Under the pieces are notes generated by a model, which saw only the letters and a list, made by a program, of their open reading frames with translations, did not search any database and had not been told where the DNA came from. From assembly GCA_903917735.1 (NCBI GenBank), contig CAIXBR010000118.1:1-54168 (forward strand): a stretch of DNA of 54,168 bases, given 5' to 3'. Source of the stretch: an uncultured Elusimicrobia bacterium. GTDB lineage: Bacteria > Elusimicrobiota > Elusimicrobia > Elusimicrobiales > UBA9959. The first letter of the stretch is position 1. Every line of letters begins with the position of its first letter. This document shows, piece after piece, positions 22,777 to 31,003 of the stretch. Position numbers and translations under genes: made by a program.

Positions 22777-23360
22777 TCAATTGTCCAAAATGTTCTTCCG
22801 AGGCGCTGGTTGAGACCCTTGCCCTGGGAAATATCCCGCTCGACGTTTGCCCGGGCTGCTCCGGGATCTGGTTCGACAAGGGCGAACTTGAAGCCCTGCT
22901 TAAGCAATCGCAGGGTGAAGGCGCGGCAGACCTTGAACTTATCAACCCCAAGGCCGAGGGCCTCGCCTGCCCCCGCTGCAAAAACAAGATGTCGCGCGGA
23001 GGCTTGGTGAATCCGCTCTTATTGGTGGACAGGTGCCAGTCCTGCGGTGGTATCTGGCTGGATTCGCACGAACTGGACCTCGTAAGGAAACTGCTGGGCC
23101 TTTCCGGCGGGCCCTCCGAAGTGAAGGTGGACAGGCCCGCCCCGGTCCCGGATGCGCCGCCGTTGCGGGACGTAAAAACTACGCTGTTAAAGTTCGCCGC
23201 CGTTGCGGGCCTTGTGCTGGGGCTTATAGGCGTAAGTTACGAGATGTACCTTTATTTCAGTCCGGCTGCCGCGGTGTCGCATGCGCCGTCCGCGGGCTTG
23301 GCCGTCGCCAGCATCCTTTTGTGCGCCGGCGGCGTTTTCGGTATTAGCCGGGAAGATTAG
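22773..23360 (+). CDS. double TFIIB-type zinc-ribbon membrane protein
   Basis: 195 residues. Two zinc ribbons of the zf-TFIIB type: CPKC-x-CPGC with GIWFDKGELEALL (about 4-44) and CPRC-x-CQSC with GIWLDSHELDLV (about 70-107), followed by a Pro-rich spacer and two TM segments (LLKFAAVAGLVLGLIGVSY and SAGLAVASILLCAGGVFGI). The family is widespread with unknown function. Start ATG 22773 is where homology begins and overlaps the stop of a short upstream frame. Confidence 0.82.
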   Translation: MINCPKCSSEALVETLALGNIPLDVCPGCSGIWFDKGELEALLKQSQGEGAADLELINPKAEGLACPRCKNKMSRGGLVNPLLLVDRCQSCGGIWLDSHELDLVRKLLGLSGGPSEVKVDRPAPVPDAPPLRDVKTTLLKFAAVAGLVLGLIGVSYEMYLYFSPAAAVSHAPSAGLAVASILLCAGGVFGISRED

Positions 23361-23396
23361 GGCTGCTATGGCCGGATGCCCGGCCGCTAACAAGTC

Positions 23397-23426
23397 AAAA
23401 ACCGCCGGGGAAACCCCGGCGGTTTT
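23397..23426. terminator. bidirectional intrinsic terminator
   Basis: AAAAACCGCCGGGG-AAA-CCCCGGCGGTTTT between convergent genes 22773 (+) and 23452 (-). Confidence 0.9.
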
Positions 23427-23451
23427 GTCTTATATGCGGCTGGTAAGTCCT

Positions 23452-24003
23452 TTAAAGCGCCTTGCCGGCGGCTTTGGCCTTGTCCAGCAGGTCCTGGCGC
23501 TCTTTTACCGCGCCGGGGGAGTTCCCGGCTGTCATCTGGATGACCGCGGGCGGTTTGAACCCGTACATGGTAAGCGTCTGCTCCAGCCCTTTGACAGCGC
23601 CGGCGAACAAAGCCGCGTCGGGGTTCCCCTGGCTGGTCACGATGACCGCTTTCTTGCCCGGCTTCAGTGTTACCGTGAAGTCCGGCTTCAGGAAGGAGAA
23701 CAGCCTGTCCTGCATCAGCCTGAACTGCCCGCAGGGCTGTAAAAAATAGATGGGCGTGCCGAAGACCACGGCGTCCGCTTCGGCGATGTCCTTCAGCAGC
23801 GGGGCCAGATCGTCGTTCAGCCTGCACGTGCCGTTGTGGGTCTTGCAGTAATTGCAGGCCTGGCAGCCTTGGAATTTCATCTCGTTGAGATCGTATTTGA
23901 CGGTTTCGTGCCCGGCCTCTTTGGCCCCGGCCAGCACAGCCTGCACCAGAGTATCCACGTTGCCGTTCTTGCGGGGGCTTGCCACTATGCCGATAGTTTT
24001 CAT
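23452..24003 (-). CDS. flavodoxin-family NAD(P)H-dependent FMN reductase-like protein
   Basis: 183 residues. N-terminal FMN phosphate loop GIVASPRKNGNVDTL (about 4-18), cysteine cluster CQACNYCKTHNGTC (about 47-60) typical of iron-sulphur-flavoprotein-like members, and VVFGTPIYFLQPCGQFRLMQ. Probably a cytosolic oxidoreductase binding FMN. GGAGGAG precedes ATG 24003. A related protein of the same broad family is at 52678. Confidence 0.85.
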   Translation of the reverse strand: MKTIGIVASPRKNGNVDTLVQAVLAGAKEAGHETVKYDLNEMKFQGCQACNYCKTHNGTCRLNDDLAPLLKDIAEADAVVFGTPIYFLQPCGQFRLMQDRLFSFLKPDFTVTLKPGKKAVIVTSQGNPDAALFAGAVKGLEQTLTMYGFKPPAVIQMTAGNSPGAVKERQDLLDKAKAAGKAL

Positions 24004-24088
24004 TTATCTCCTCCAGGAGCGCCGCTAATGACTACCCGGTAATACTATCAATAACTGACGCCAAAGGAAAAGGCACCGGCTAAAAAAT

Positions 24089-24113
24089 AACCGCCGGGGA
24101 AGCCCGGCGGTTT
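24089..24113 (-). terminator. intrinsic terminator of the metallopeptidase gene
   Basis: AACCGCCGGG-GAAG-CCCGGCGGTT with the T-rich side TTATTTTTT when read on the minus strand. Confidence 0.85.
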
Positions 24114-24134
24114 CTATTAGCTGGACTGCCCGGT

Positions 24135-25112
24135 TCAATGCGCGGCGGGAGGGAAGCCGTTCCAGGTGATGGGGCCTTTGAGCATGGAGAAGGCGGGGGG
24201 AAGTTCCGTACCCTCGCCGAAGGCTTTGGAGCCCGGCGGCAGCAGCTCGGCGGGGTTGGCCGGCTTGTACCAGCACAGCGGGCGGAACCCGCCCAGGAAA
24301 CCTCCGGAGCGGGTGCAGGCGCCGGCGGCGGGGTTGGTGTCGTTCAGCGGGGCCGATACGGGCTGGGTGCACAGCGAGCCCGCCAGGTAGGTGTCCATAC
24401 GGCACTGGGTGGCGGGATGGTCGGTGAACATAGTGGTCACCACGCTGGTGTCGGGCGTGTCGAAGCTGGGGAACACCGTGTCGTTGTGCAGGGCCTTGAA
24501 AAGGTTGGACACGGATTTTCCGGCCATGGAGGCCCTAAGGCAGATGGCCTGGTCTTCGGGCTTGGAGAAAGCGGCACCGCAGTACTTCTGCGCCGCCTCG
24601 TCTACTTCCGTCGGGCCGGTAAAGTTCTTTGAGGAGGAGTCCGCGAAGACCTGCCTGAGGCATTTGAGATTGGCGTAATAGTCGGACTGGCCCTCTATTG
24701 AGGCCCAGCCGCCTTTGGGCGCGCCGCCCAAGTGGTGGCCCAGCTCATGGCAGACTACCAGCGCGAAGCCGTCCATGGTTATGGCCTCGTGGCGGGCTAG
24801 GCCGCCGTACATGTTAAGGACGTCCTTATTGCCGCTCTGCGAGGCGTTGGCGTTAACCGTGGCGTTGGTCCAGAGGCGGTTGATCTGCAAAACCCTGCCT
24901 TGGGCGGCCACTACCGGCTTATATATCTTCTCTATGGTGTCGATCACTTTATTGAACTGCGCCTCCAGGATGCCCCTGTCCTGGGCGGAGCCTACGGGGA
25001 TCTTGAGATCGTTGGGGGGCAGGAAACCGGGGCAGTTGGAAGCGGCGGCGGGGAGGGTGGCCGCGCCCAGCAGCAGGGCGGAGACGGCGGACAGCAGTAT
25101 GTAGCGTTTCAT
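24135..25112 (-). CDS. secreted M48-like zinc metallopeptidase
   Basis: 325 residues. Signal peptide MKRYILLSAVSALLLGAATL (cleavage near AAA-SNC). The zinc motif is V-C-H122-E123-L-G-H126-H-L-G-G, with Glu140 in IEGQSDYYAN as likely third ligand, the gluzincin arrangement. The following CLRQVFAD...YCGAAF...CLRAS...QCRMDTYLAG...LC...AC region has many cysteines, probably disulphide-linked outside the cytoplasm. Start ATG 25112 chosen for the signal peptide and AGGAAAG upstream; the open frame extends further but without signal. Substrate unknown. Confidence 0.8.
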   Translation of the reverse strand: MKRYILLSAVSALLLGAATLPAAASNCPGFLPPNDLKIPVGSAQDRGILEAQFNKVIDTIEKIYKPVVAAQGRVLQINRLWTNATVNANASQSGNKDVLNMYGGLARHEAITMDGFALVVCHELGHHLGGAPKGGWASIEGQSDYYANLKCLRQVFADSSSKNFTGPTEVDEAAQKYCGAAFSKPEDQAICLRASMAGKSVSNLFKALHNDTVFPSFDTPDTSVVTTMFTDHPATQCRMDTYLAGSLCTQPVSAPLNDTNPAAGACTRSGGFLGGFRPLCWYKPANPAELLPPGSKAFGEGTELPPAFSMLKGPITWNGFPPAAH

Positions 25113-25193
25113 CTGTTCTTTCCTTGGGTCGGTTCTGGTTATGACTATAGTCAATGTTCCAAGTATTATAGCGTTAGACCGGCCGTGTTGGAA

Positions 25194-25247
25194 AGTGAAA
25201 AATTGCAACAGTGAAAAATTGCCAGTGAAAAATTGCCAGTGAAAAGG
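25194..25247. repeat. short tandem repeat, about 3.5 copies
   Basis: AGTGAAAAATTGC is repeated at 25194, 25210 and 25224 (units of 14-16 nt) with a partial fourth copy AGTGAAAAGGC at 25238. Spacing and length are unlike CRISPR. Confidence 0.75.
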
Positions 25248-25310
25248 CGGCGGCTATTTTCGAAACCTTCGGGAAGTCGGCGGTTCCGTTTTGATGGAAT
25301 GTACAGGTAA

Positions 25311-25394
25311 GAGGTGCGGTCCAAGGGCCAGTTGCCCATCTGCGCGAACCGCAAGAAGATCCGCGACGCCAAAAAAATGATTTCTTCATATTGA
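25311..25394 (+). pseudogene. remnant of an LPICAxCKKIRD-type sensory protein
   Basis: After a stop at 25308-25310 the frame reads EVRSKGQLPICANRKKIRDA and ends KKMISSY at TGA 25392. The L-P-I-C-A-x-C-K-K-I-R-D signature is found at the end of many PAS/kinase and GGDEF signalling proteins, here with the second Cys changed to Arg. Only this tail survives. Confidence 0.62.
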
Positions 25395-25625
25395 CCCTTT
25401 TTCTACCGTTATGGTTTAGCCGTCAGTTAACCGGGTTAGATGAGGCGGAAGTCCCCGGTGGGCGCGGTTTTTGGCTCAGGAGCGGCGGCTTATTAAAAGC
25501 GCCTGCGGTTAAACCGGAGGTTTAACGTTGTATTAGCGGAGGAGGCAGGAAGGGTGTCAGGGATCTTTTTATTATAAAATCTTGGATGGGCGGGGAGATA
25601 CGCGTGTGGCGGCGGGGATGGAAAT

Positions 25626-26096
25626 ATGAAGAACAAAATATCAGGTTCGGCGGTATTGTGTTTTTTTGTTTTTTCCGGCGCGGCGTTCGCCGCTCCTCCC
25701 TCGGGGCCCGCGCAAGTCAACGAAAAGACGATGAAGCAGCAGGCCGCCGCGGAATTCGTAGTGAAGGTTTCGTCTATAACCGATTTCAAGGACGAAACAC
25801 TGGTGTACGGCGGGTATCCCTGCCTTAACGGCACGGTTGTCAGCGTCAGGATCAACCGCAAGAACGCGAAGGGGCAGAATATTAAGTCAGCCCGCAAAGC
25901 CGGAGACAAGGTCTCGATATTTCTGGAGTGTCAGCCTGACAATGTGCCGTTCGGTCCGGGTCAGGAGCGCACGGCGCTCTGCTCGAAAGCGAGGAAGGCC
26001 CGGCTGGTAAAAGTTTGGAGCGGTTTGGTCAGTTTCCCCGGTCCCCGCGCTAAGGGTTGCGACCGGGCTGACTCCGGGTTTGAGATCCTCAAGTAG
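25626..26096 (+). CDS. small secreted protein of unknown function
   Basis: 156 residues. Signal peptide MKNKISGSAVLCFFVFSGAAFA. The mature part is basic, with cysteines in YPCLNGTVV, FLECQPDN, ALCSKARK and AKGCDRAD, possibly two disulphides. Short beta-rich segments (EFVVKVSSITDF, VVSVRINRKN, DKVSIFLE) suggest a small barrel. GGGATGGAAAT precedes ATG 25626. No family recognised. Confidence 0.68.
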   Translation: MKNKISGSAVLCFFVFSGAAFAAPPSGPAQVNEKTMKQQAAAEFVVKVSSITDFKDETLVYGGYPCLNGTVVSVRINRKNAKGQNIKSARKAGDKVSIFLECQPDNVPFGPGQERTALCSKARKARLVKVWSGLVSFPGPRAKGCDRADSGFEILK

Positions 26097-26155
26097 GTGA
26101 AAACACATGAGCCTTTTGAAGGTTTATCCTGCAAATCGCGCGCTATTCGTAAAAA

Positions 26156-27382
26156 ATGGCTAACACGGATATTTCACAGCTTGTAAGCTGGCTTTATTTG
26201 GACATGAACTCCTTCTTCGCTTCGGTCGAGCAGGAGATGGACCCCGCTTTGCGGGGGAAACCAGTGGCGGTGGTGCCATTGATGGCCGACAGCACCTGCT
26301 GCATCGCCGTCAGTTACGAGGGGAAGGCTTTCAGGGTAAAGACCGGTACTCTGGTCGGCGAGGCGAAAAGGCTGTGCCCCGGGATGAAGTTCATAGTCGG
26401 GGACCACACCAACTACGTCAGGTACCACAACAAGATAGTCGAGGCCGTCGAGTCCTGCGTGCCCGTGGATTCAGTCTGTTCCATAGACGAGATGGCCTGC
26501 CGGCTGACCGGGTACCAGCGGGACCTGAAAGCGGCCGGGGATCTGGCGGTCAAGATCAAGGCCACTATTAAAGCCACGGTAGGTTCGTCGCTGAAATGCT
26601 CTATAGGACTTGGGCCCAACCGTTACCTTGCCAAGATCGCCGGCGACATGAAAAAACCGGATGGGTTCACCGTTATCCGGCCCTGCGACCTGCCGCAGAT
26701 CCTTTATCAGCTGAAGCTGCGTGACCTCACTGGCGTCGGGGCGAGAACCGAAGCGAGGCTCAACGAGAAAGGTATCTGCAGTATGGAGAAGCTGCTCTCC
26801 CTGACCCCGGAGGAAATGCGTCAGGCCTGGGGCAGCGTCTGCGGCGATGAGATGTGGCATCTCCTGCGCGGCGAGGAGCTGCAGGAAAAGGCGACGGAAC
26901 AGAAATCCATCAGCCACTCGCATGTTCTGCCCCCTGAACTGCGCAACAGGGCGGGCGCCATGCGGATACTGAAAAAGCTTACGGACAAAGCCGCCACAAG
27001 GCTGCGCAAAGAGGGCTTTTTCGCTTCCGGCATACAGATCTATGCCAGGTTCACCGGGCAGGACGGCTGGCAGGCCCGCTGCAACCTGATGGAAACGCAG
27101 GACACGCTGGCCTTTATCCACGCTGTCAAAACGCTCTGGAAAGAATTGCCAGCCGGCCAAATATTCGCGGTGGGGGTGGCCATGACGGGCTTGGTGCCGG
27201 AGGCTTTCCACGCCCCTTCCCTGTTCGAAGACCAGCGCCGGGACCAGCTGACAAAAACCCTCGACAAGATCAACGAAAAATTCGGGAAAGAGGTGCTCCA
27301 CTACGGCGCTACCCACGAATCGGCGGGACTGGTCCCGCTCCGGATAGCCTTCACCAGGATTCCGGACGCGGACGAGAGCTGA
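26156..27382 (+). CDS. dinB: Y-family DNA polymerase (DinB/ImpB-type)
   Basis: 408 residues. Catalytic palm residues D16 in YLDMNSFFASVE and D111-E112 in CSIDEMA; the little-finger domain follows from about 235. Helix-hairpin-helix region KLRDLTGVGARTEARL at about 190. Translesion synthesis opposite damaged bases is the family role. APSLFEDQRR near residue 355 may be the clamp-binding peptide. No lexA or imuA-type partner is adjacent. ATG 26156 has no ribosome-binding site; TATTCG six bases away is a weak -10. Confidence 0.9.
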   Translation: MANTDISQLVSWLYLDMNSFFASVEQEMDPALRGKPVAVVPLMADSTCCIAVSYEGKAFRVKTGTLVGEAKRLCPGMKFIVGDHTNYVRYHNKIVEAVESCVPVDSVCSIDEMACRLTGYQRDLKAAGDLAVKIKATIKATVGSSLKCSIGLGPNRYLAKIAGDMKKPDGFTVIRPCDLPQILYQLKLRDLTGVGARTEARLNEKGICSMEKLLSLTPEEMRQAWGSVCGDEMWHLLRGEELQEKATEQKSISHSHVLPPELRNRAGAMRILKKLTDKAATRLRKEGFFASGIQIYARFTGQDGWQARCNLMETQDTLAFIHAVKTLWKELPAGQIFAVGVAMTGLVPEAFHAPSLFEDQRRDQLTKTLDKINEKFGKEVLHYGATHESAGLVPLRIAFTRIPDADES

Positions 27383-27615
27383 TCCCGGAGGAAAAGGTGC
27401 CGGGGGACTTTTTGCCGGGAAACAAATATACGAGCATCGCGATAGGCGTGCTGCTGCTGTTGAAGTAAAAAAGGTCCAGGGTACCTTAAGCCCGTAGCGC
27501 TGGGCCAGCTGCAGAAAAAAATGGAAGCCCTGCTCAAAAAGTGAAGCCCGCAAGGGGAACAATGCGGAGGAAAAGGCAACAGGAACCGTCCGGCACCGGG
27601 GCGCGGCGGGTTTGG
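27383..27615. other. intergenic region with small coding remnants
   Basis: Two fragments have coding character but no start: one ends ...TSIAIGVLLLLK at about 27466, another reads LKPVALGQLQKKMEALLKK and stops at 27541-27543. Two GGAGGAAAAGG copies of the recurring intergenic motif (27386 and 27566) are present. Confidence 0.35.
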
Positions 27616-27621
27616 TAGAAT
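27616..27621 (+). promoter_or_regulatory. extended -10 (TGGTAGAAT), leaderless start at 27628
   Basis: TAGAAT ending exactly 6 nt before ATG 27628; this favours 27628 over the overlapping ATG 27622. Confidence 0.6.
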
Positions 27622-27627
27622 ATGGCT

Positions 27628-27807
27628 ATGGCAAAACGAAAGATCGGCAGGAATGAGGCTTGTTATTGCGGGAGCGGGAAGAAATATAAGCACTGTCATT
27701 ACGATATAGACAGGAAAAAACAGGACGAGGTGCAGATCTCCCCGGAGAAGGACGTGCTGTCTCCCACGCACAAGCGCCTTCTTGGCCTGAAGGACAACAT
27801 AGAATAG
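27628..27807 (+). CDS. SEC-C motif small zinc protein
   Basis: 59 residues. The SEC-C signature [13 protein letters not shown] (about 12-24) is the zinc-binding tail otherwise found at the end of SecA, where it contacts SecB and ribosomes. Here it stands almost alone with a short acidic tail. The start is set by the leaderless promoter. A stand-alone SEC-C protein may act as an adaptor; that is inference. Confidence 0.85.
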   Translation: MAKRKIGRNEACYCGSGKKYKHCHYDIDRKKQDEVQISPEKDVLSPTHKRLLGLKDNIE

Positions 27808-27850
27808 GGTGCGTTGCTGAAACAACTTGGAGCTTTTCAGGAAGAGATAT

Positions 27851-28717
27851 ATGACCGACGAAAACAAGTTCGACGAGTATAAACCGCAAGCGCGGCAGGA
27901 CGGCGGGCAGACAGGCAGGTTGCTTATCTTCCTTGCCGTCTTCGGCCTGCTGGGCGCTTTTTTCTTTATGCAGTTCGTGTTCGGGGTGCGCGGGTTGTTC
28001 GGCGGCGGCGCGCTTTACCTTATTGTGCGGCTGGCCTGGTTCGCGCTGCCGGCAGCGCTGCTGGTATTCGCCTTCCGCAAGTTCCGGCCGGTGCGGAGAT
28101 CCTTCGGCGGATCCGCCGTAACGCAGTTCGCGCTGCTGGCGCTGGCTTGGGCGTTCGTGTTGGGTGGCGCCGTAGTATGGCGGCTTAACTGGAAATCCGG
28201 TCTCGAGATAATGAGTGAAGAGATGGATACCCAGCGGCAGGCCTGCCGCAAGCACGTGGCTTCAGTCCTGCAGGTCGGCGTAGTCTCCGACAGCCATGAG
28301 CCCGGCGACGGCTATATAACCTTGAAAGCCTCCTTCCTGGCGGATACGCGCCTTACGGTGTCGGGCGGCGGCTGGCTGGAGTCCGATATGCCTGGGCTGA
28401 ATTTTCATTCGGAGATGCAGCGCGCGGATCTCGAGCCCGGAGTGCGGCGCGTACTGGAGATACACCTTGTGTCCAATCCCGACTACAGCAATATCCCTAA
28501 GCTTATGGTCGACGGGCCTTATTCTTTCCGGAGCATCCCTGTATACGTCATGGACCCAGTGAAGGCTCCGGAATGGAACGCCATCGGCCACGACTGCAAG
28601 GCAGATGTGATATCCGGCTTCGTTACCAGCCAGGCGTATAAAGCCGCCGATTTCGGGCGTGAGCCATGGACCGGCGGCAGCGATTCTTCTTTTAAACAAA
28701 AACCGCCGGCCAGATAA
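27851..28717 (+). CDS. membrane protein with extracytoplasmic beta domain
   Basis: 288 residues. TM segments at about 22-48 (LLIFLAVFGLLGAFFFMQFV), 55-80 and 94-115; then a soluble domain of about 170 residues (GDGYITLKASFLADTRLTVS, RRVLEIHLVSNPDYSNIPKL) with two cysteines. No family recognised. AGGAAGAGATAT precedes ATG 27851. It starts 43 nt after the SEC-C gene and may share its transcript. Confidence 0.7.
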   Translation: MTDENKFDEYKPQARQDGGQTGRLLIFLAVFGLLGAFFFMQFVFGVRGLFGGGALYLIVRLAWFALPAALLVFAFRKFRPVRRSFGGSAVTQFALLALAWAFVLGGAVVWRLNWKSGLEIMSEEMDTQRQACRKHVASVLQVGVVSDSHEPGDGYITLKASFLADTRLTVSGGGWLESDMPGLNFHSEMQRADLEPGVRRVLEIHLVSNPDYSNIPKLMVDGPYSFRSIPVYVMDPVKAPEWNAIGHDCKADVISGFVTSQAYKAADFGREPWTGGSDSSFKQKPPAR

Positions 28718-28866
28718 AGCGGGGCGAGGTCAGGATTTATAACCAGTCCCGAGAGAAAAGGCAACAGGTTCTGTCAGGTGACTTCAATACACGGTTTTAC
28801 GCAGCGAAGCGGTGAATTATTGTAGTATAACGGGATACAGTTTCTGCGGACAGAAAGGATAAAACC

Positions 28867-29187
28867 ATGGCGGACGAAAAGCACGTGTTTATTGCCAGCA
28901 GGTGGACGCGCGGGAACTTCTTCTTTCCTGTGCGGATAGAGGTCACTCATGACCGGGTTACAAGGATCAAGCCCCGCTTTCTCGGTTCCGACGAAGAGAG
29001 CATCTCCATGTCCAAAGTGGCCTCGGTAAATATTAAAACTGGCTTGCTCTGGTCCGAGATACGGATAGATTCCGCCGGTGGGACTAACCCGATCTTAAGC
29101 CACGGCCACAGCAAAGACGACGCGCACGCCATCAGCGGCCTCATCGAGCGCTTCCAGCAGGGAACCCCCGCCAACGCCGTGGATTGA
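28867..29187 (+). CDS. small PH-like domain protein
   Basis: 106 residues, soluble, beta-rich: FIASRWTRGNFFFPVRIEV, TRIKPRFLGSDEESISMSKV, ASVNIKTGLLWSEIRIDSAG, then a C-terminal helix AHAISGLIERFQ. Strand pattern and helix match the bacterial PH-like fold; binding partner unknown. AGAAAGGATAAAACC precedes ATG 28867. Confidence 0.68.
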   Translation: MADEKHVFIASRWTRGNFFFPVRIEVTHDRVTRIKPRFLGSDEESISMSKVASVNIKTGLLWSEIRIDSAGGTNPILSHGHSKDDAHAISGLIERFQQGTPANAVD

Positions 29188-29254
29188 CGGTTTTCAGGCA
29201 GATAATTCTTGGCAAAGAGGCCAGGTCTTTACTTTAGACCACTTTGCAGATAGG

Positions 29255-29284
29255 ACCGCCGGGTGAGCCCGGCGGTTTTATTTT
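29255..29284 (+). terminator. intrinsic terminator
   Basis: ACCGCCGGG-TGAG-CCGGCGGT-type stem followed by TTTATTTT; between convergent genes 28867 and 29299. Confidence 0.88.
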
Positions 29285-29298
29285 GCGGCTGGGCGGAC

Positions 29299-29826
29299 TT
29301 ATTTCACAGCTTCTACTGTAACTTCAACGCGGCCGCCCGGGCCATTCATTATCACTGCGGTCTTACCCAGCATGACCCTGGTTGCGGTACGGAAGTCCAT
29401 CTCTATCGTCTGTTTGCCGGCGCCTTTCAGCGAGAGAGGCCCTTGAAGCTGGAACTGGGATTCAAGAATTACGAAATTACCGTCCTGCAGATCTGTCGAC
29501 GGCTTGAATACTGCCGAGATCCTGAAATGCTTCATTTCAAACAGATGTTTTCCGTCGATCTCACCCAGGTCCACGTTGGTTTCCCCGCTAGTGGAGTAGT
29601 CCGCATCCGCCCTGTCCAGAGCTGTGACGCTCCCGGAACTCTCGAGGATCTCGGCGTTCACTTTGTAGGTTATTTTGTAATTAACTCCGCCGAACCTTCC
29701 CGTTCCTGCTGTTTTCTTGTCCGCAGTCGCGCCTGGTTTTGAACTTTTTTCCGCCGCATGCCCGGGGCACGCCAAGGCCAGCGTCATTACGCTGAAAAAA
29801 GCTGCTACAACGATTCTTTTGAACAT
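29299..29826 (-). CDS. secreted protein of unknown function
   Basis: 175 residues. Signal peptide MFKRIVVAAFFSVMTLALAC; Ala-Cys-Pro at the end could be a lipobox-like site, but SPI cleavage at GHA-AEK is equally likely. After a Lys/Thr spacer the mature domain is all-beta (YKITYKVNAEILESSGSVTA, LEGQFQ-like repeats, GKTAVIMNGPGGRVEVTVEA). The last segment resembles the end of pilus/secretion-associated beta proteins, without clear assignment. GGAGG precedes the start on the minus strand. Confidence 0.68.
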   Translation of the reverse strand: MFKRIVVAAFFSVMTLALACPGHAAEKSSKPGATADKKTAGTGRFGGVNYKITYKVNAEILESSGSVTALDRADADYSTSGETNVDLGEIDGKHLFEMKHFRISAVFKPSTDLQDGNFVILESQFQLQGPLSLKGAGKQTIEMDFRTATRVMLGKTAVIMNGPGGRVEVTVEAVK

Positions 29827-30025
29827 TTGATTTAGCCTCCGTCAATTTTTACTGCCTTACATGGATATGCTGCTCCACAACTGCACTCTGAACGGTGCAA
29901 TTTTAATGCCAAATAAAAAATCTCCCGGCCCCGGTTTCAGGGAGGTGTCGGTCCGTTAAGGAGAAAAAACAGCAAGAGCCGTTTACCAGCCTTTTACCAG
30001 GGGAAGCCAGGTGCTTATGTTTTGG

Positions 30026-30031
30026 TAGAAT
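30026..30031 (+). promoter_or_regulatory. extended -10 (TGGTAGAAT) of the hydrolase gene
   Basis: TAGAAT, 9 nt before ATG 30041, with AAGGGG in between; leader of 2-3 nt. Confidence 0.55.
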
Positions 30032-30040
30032 AAGGGGAAT

Positions 30041-30892
30041 ATGGCTGATATTTTCAAGTCGGAGCGCGGCAGGGAAGAGGTGCTGGGGCGGTACCTGAAA
30101 TTCCTGGACAACTGGCCGGTTAGGAGCGAACGGCGCCGGGTGCCTACGCGGCAGGGCGAGACCTTCGTACTGGTGTGCGGGCCTGAGAAAGCCCCTCCGC
30201 TTGTGCTTATCCACGGGGCGCTGGGGAACGCCGCCATGTGGAAGTTCGACGTGCCGGCCTGGGCGGAGCATTTCAGGATCTACGCCGTGGACGTTATAGG
30301 CGAGCCGGGGTTCAGCGCGCCTTCGCGCCCGCCGCTGAATATAGACGTATACGCGGATTGGCTGGAGGATGTAATAACGGGCCTCGGCATCGAACGGATT
30401 TCCATAGTAGGGGAATCTCTGGGCGGCTGGCTGGCGCTGGCATACGCTACGCGCCGTCCGGAACGCGTGGAGCGGCTGGCGCTTATAGTGCCGGGCGGAC
30501 TGGGCAACCAGATAAGATTCCTCTACACGGTGCTGCCGCTGCTGCTGCTGGGGCCCTGGGGCGCCCGCAAGGCGGGGGAGCTGATATACGGCAAAGCCCG
30601 CCCGGCCAGGTCCGAAGACGCTCGCGAGTTTTTCGATCTTATCTCGCTTATAGCCAGGCATTGCCGGCTTCGCATGGAAAAGCTGCCGCTCTTCGGCGAC
30701 GCGGCCCTGAGGCGGCTTACCATGCCGGTCTTCGCTATCCTCGGCGGCAAGGACGTGCTGATAGACTCGCCGGTTACAAAGAGGCGGCTTAAGGCTATCC
30801 TGCCGGATGTGACAATAGACTACCGCCCGGACGCGCCGCACGTAATCCAGAACCGCGCGGCCCCTGTCCTTGCGTTCCTGAGAAAGCAGTAA
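30041..30892 (+). CDS. alpha/beta-fold hydrolase
   Basis: 283 residues. Oxyanion segment VLIHGALGN (about 55-63), nucleophile Ser126 in IVGESLGGWLALA, Asp238 in LGGKDVLID and His267 in DAPHVIQN complete the triad. Normal length for the BioH/esterase-like group; substrate not predictable. Cytosolic, no signal peptide. The stop is followed by an A/T-flanked hairpin (30951-30975). Confidence 0.9.
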   Translation: MADIFKSERGREEVLGRYLKFLDNWPVRSERRRVPTRQGETFVLVCGPEKAPPLVLIHGALGNAAMWKFDVPAWAEHFRIYAVDVIGEPGFSAPSRPPLNIDVYADWLEDVITGLGIERISIVGESLGGWLALAYATRRPERVERLALIVPGGLGNQIRFLYTVLPLLLLGPWGARKAGELIYGKARPARSEDAREFFDLISLIARHCRLRMEKLPLFGDAALRRLTMPVFAILGGKDVLIDSPVTKRRLKAILPDVTIDYRPDAPHVIQNRAAPVLAFLRKQ

Positions 30893-30950
30893 TAAGCGGA
30901 AGATCTTTAACGGCAAATAACGGGGGACGGAGGATTTCAGTGGAAAAGCA

Positions 30951-30975
30951 GGAAAAAGGCCGAAAAAGCTTTTTT
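30951..30975. terminator. A/T-flanked hairpin (GGAAAAGGC family)
   Basis: AAAAAGGC/GCTTTTTT with one bulge and an A-rich loop. Between the hydrolase and the 31004 gene. Confidence 0.5.
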
Positions 30976-31003
30976 GATATTTGATCGACAAGAGGAGAAA
31001 ACG

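Larger units (their letters stand above)
25113..25625. other. long intergenic region with repeat and gene remnant
   Basis: No intact gene. It holds the minus-strand promoter of the peptidase gene, a short tandem repeat (25194-25247), a remnant of an LPICA-type signalling protein (25311-25394), and a TAAAAT (25575-25580) 46 nt upstream of the 25626 gene. An open frame from 25586 overlaps the start of the 25626 gene and is not convincing. Confidence 0.55.

Noticed and set aside
25194..25247. Possible CRISPR array
   Set aside because: Units of only 14-16 nt with no spacers; no cas genes nearby (the DUF2779 protein is not evidence of one).
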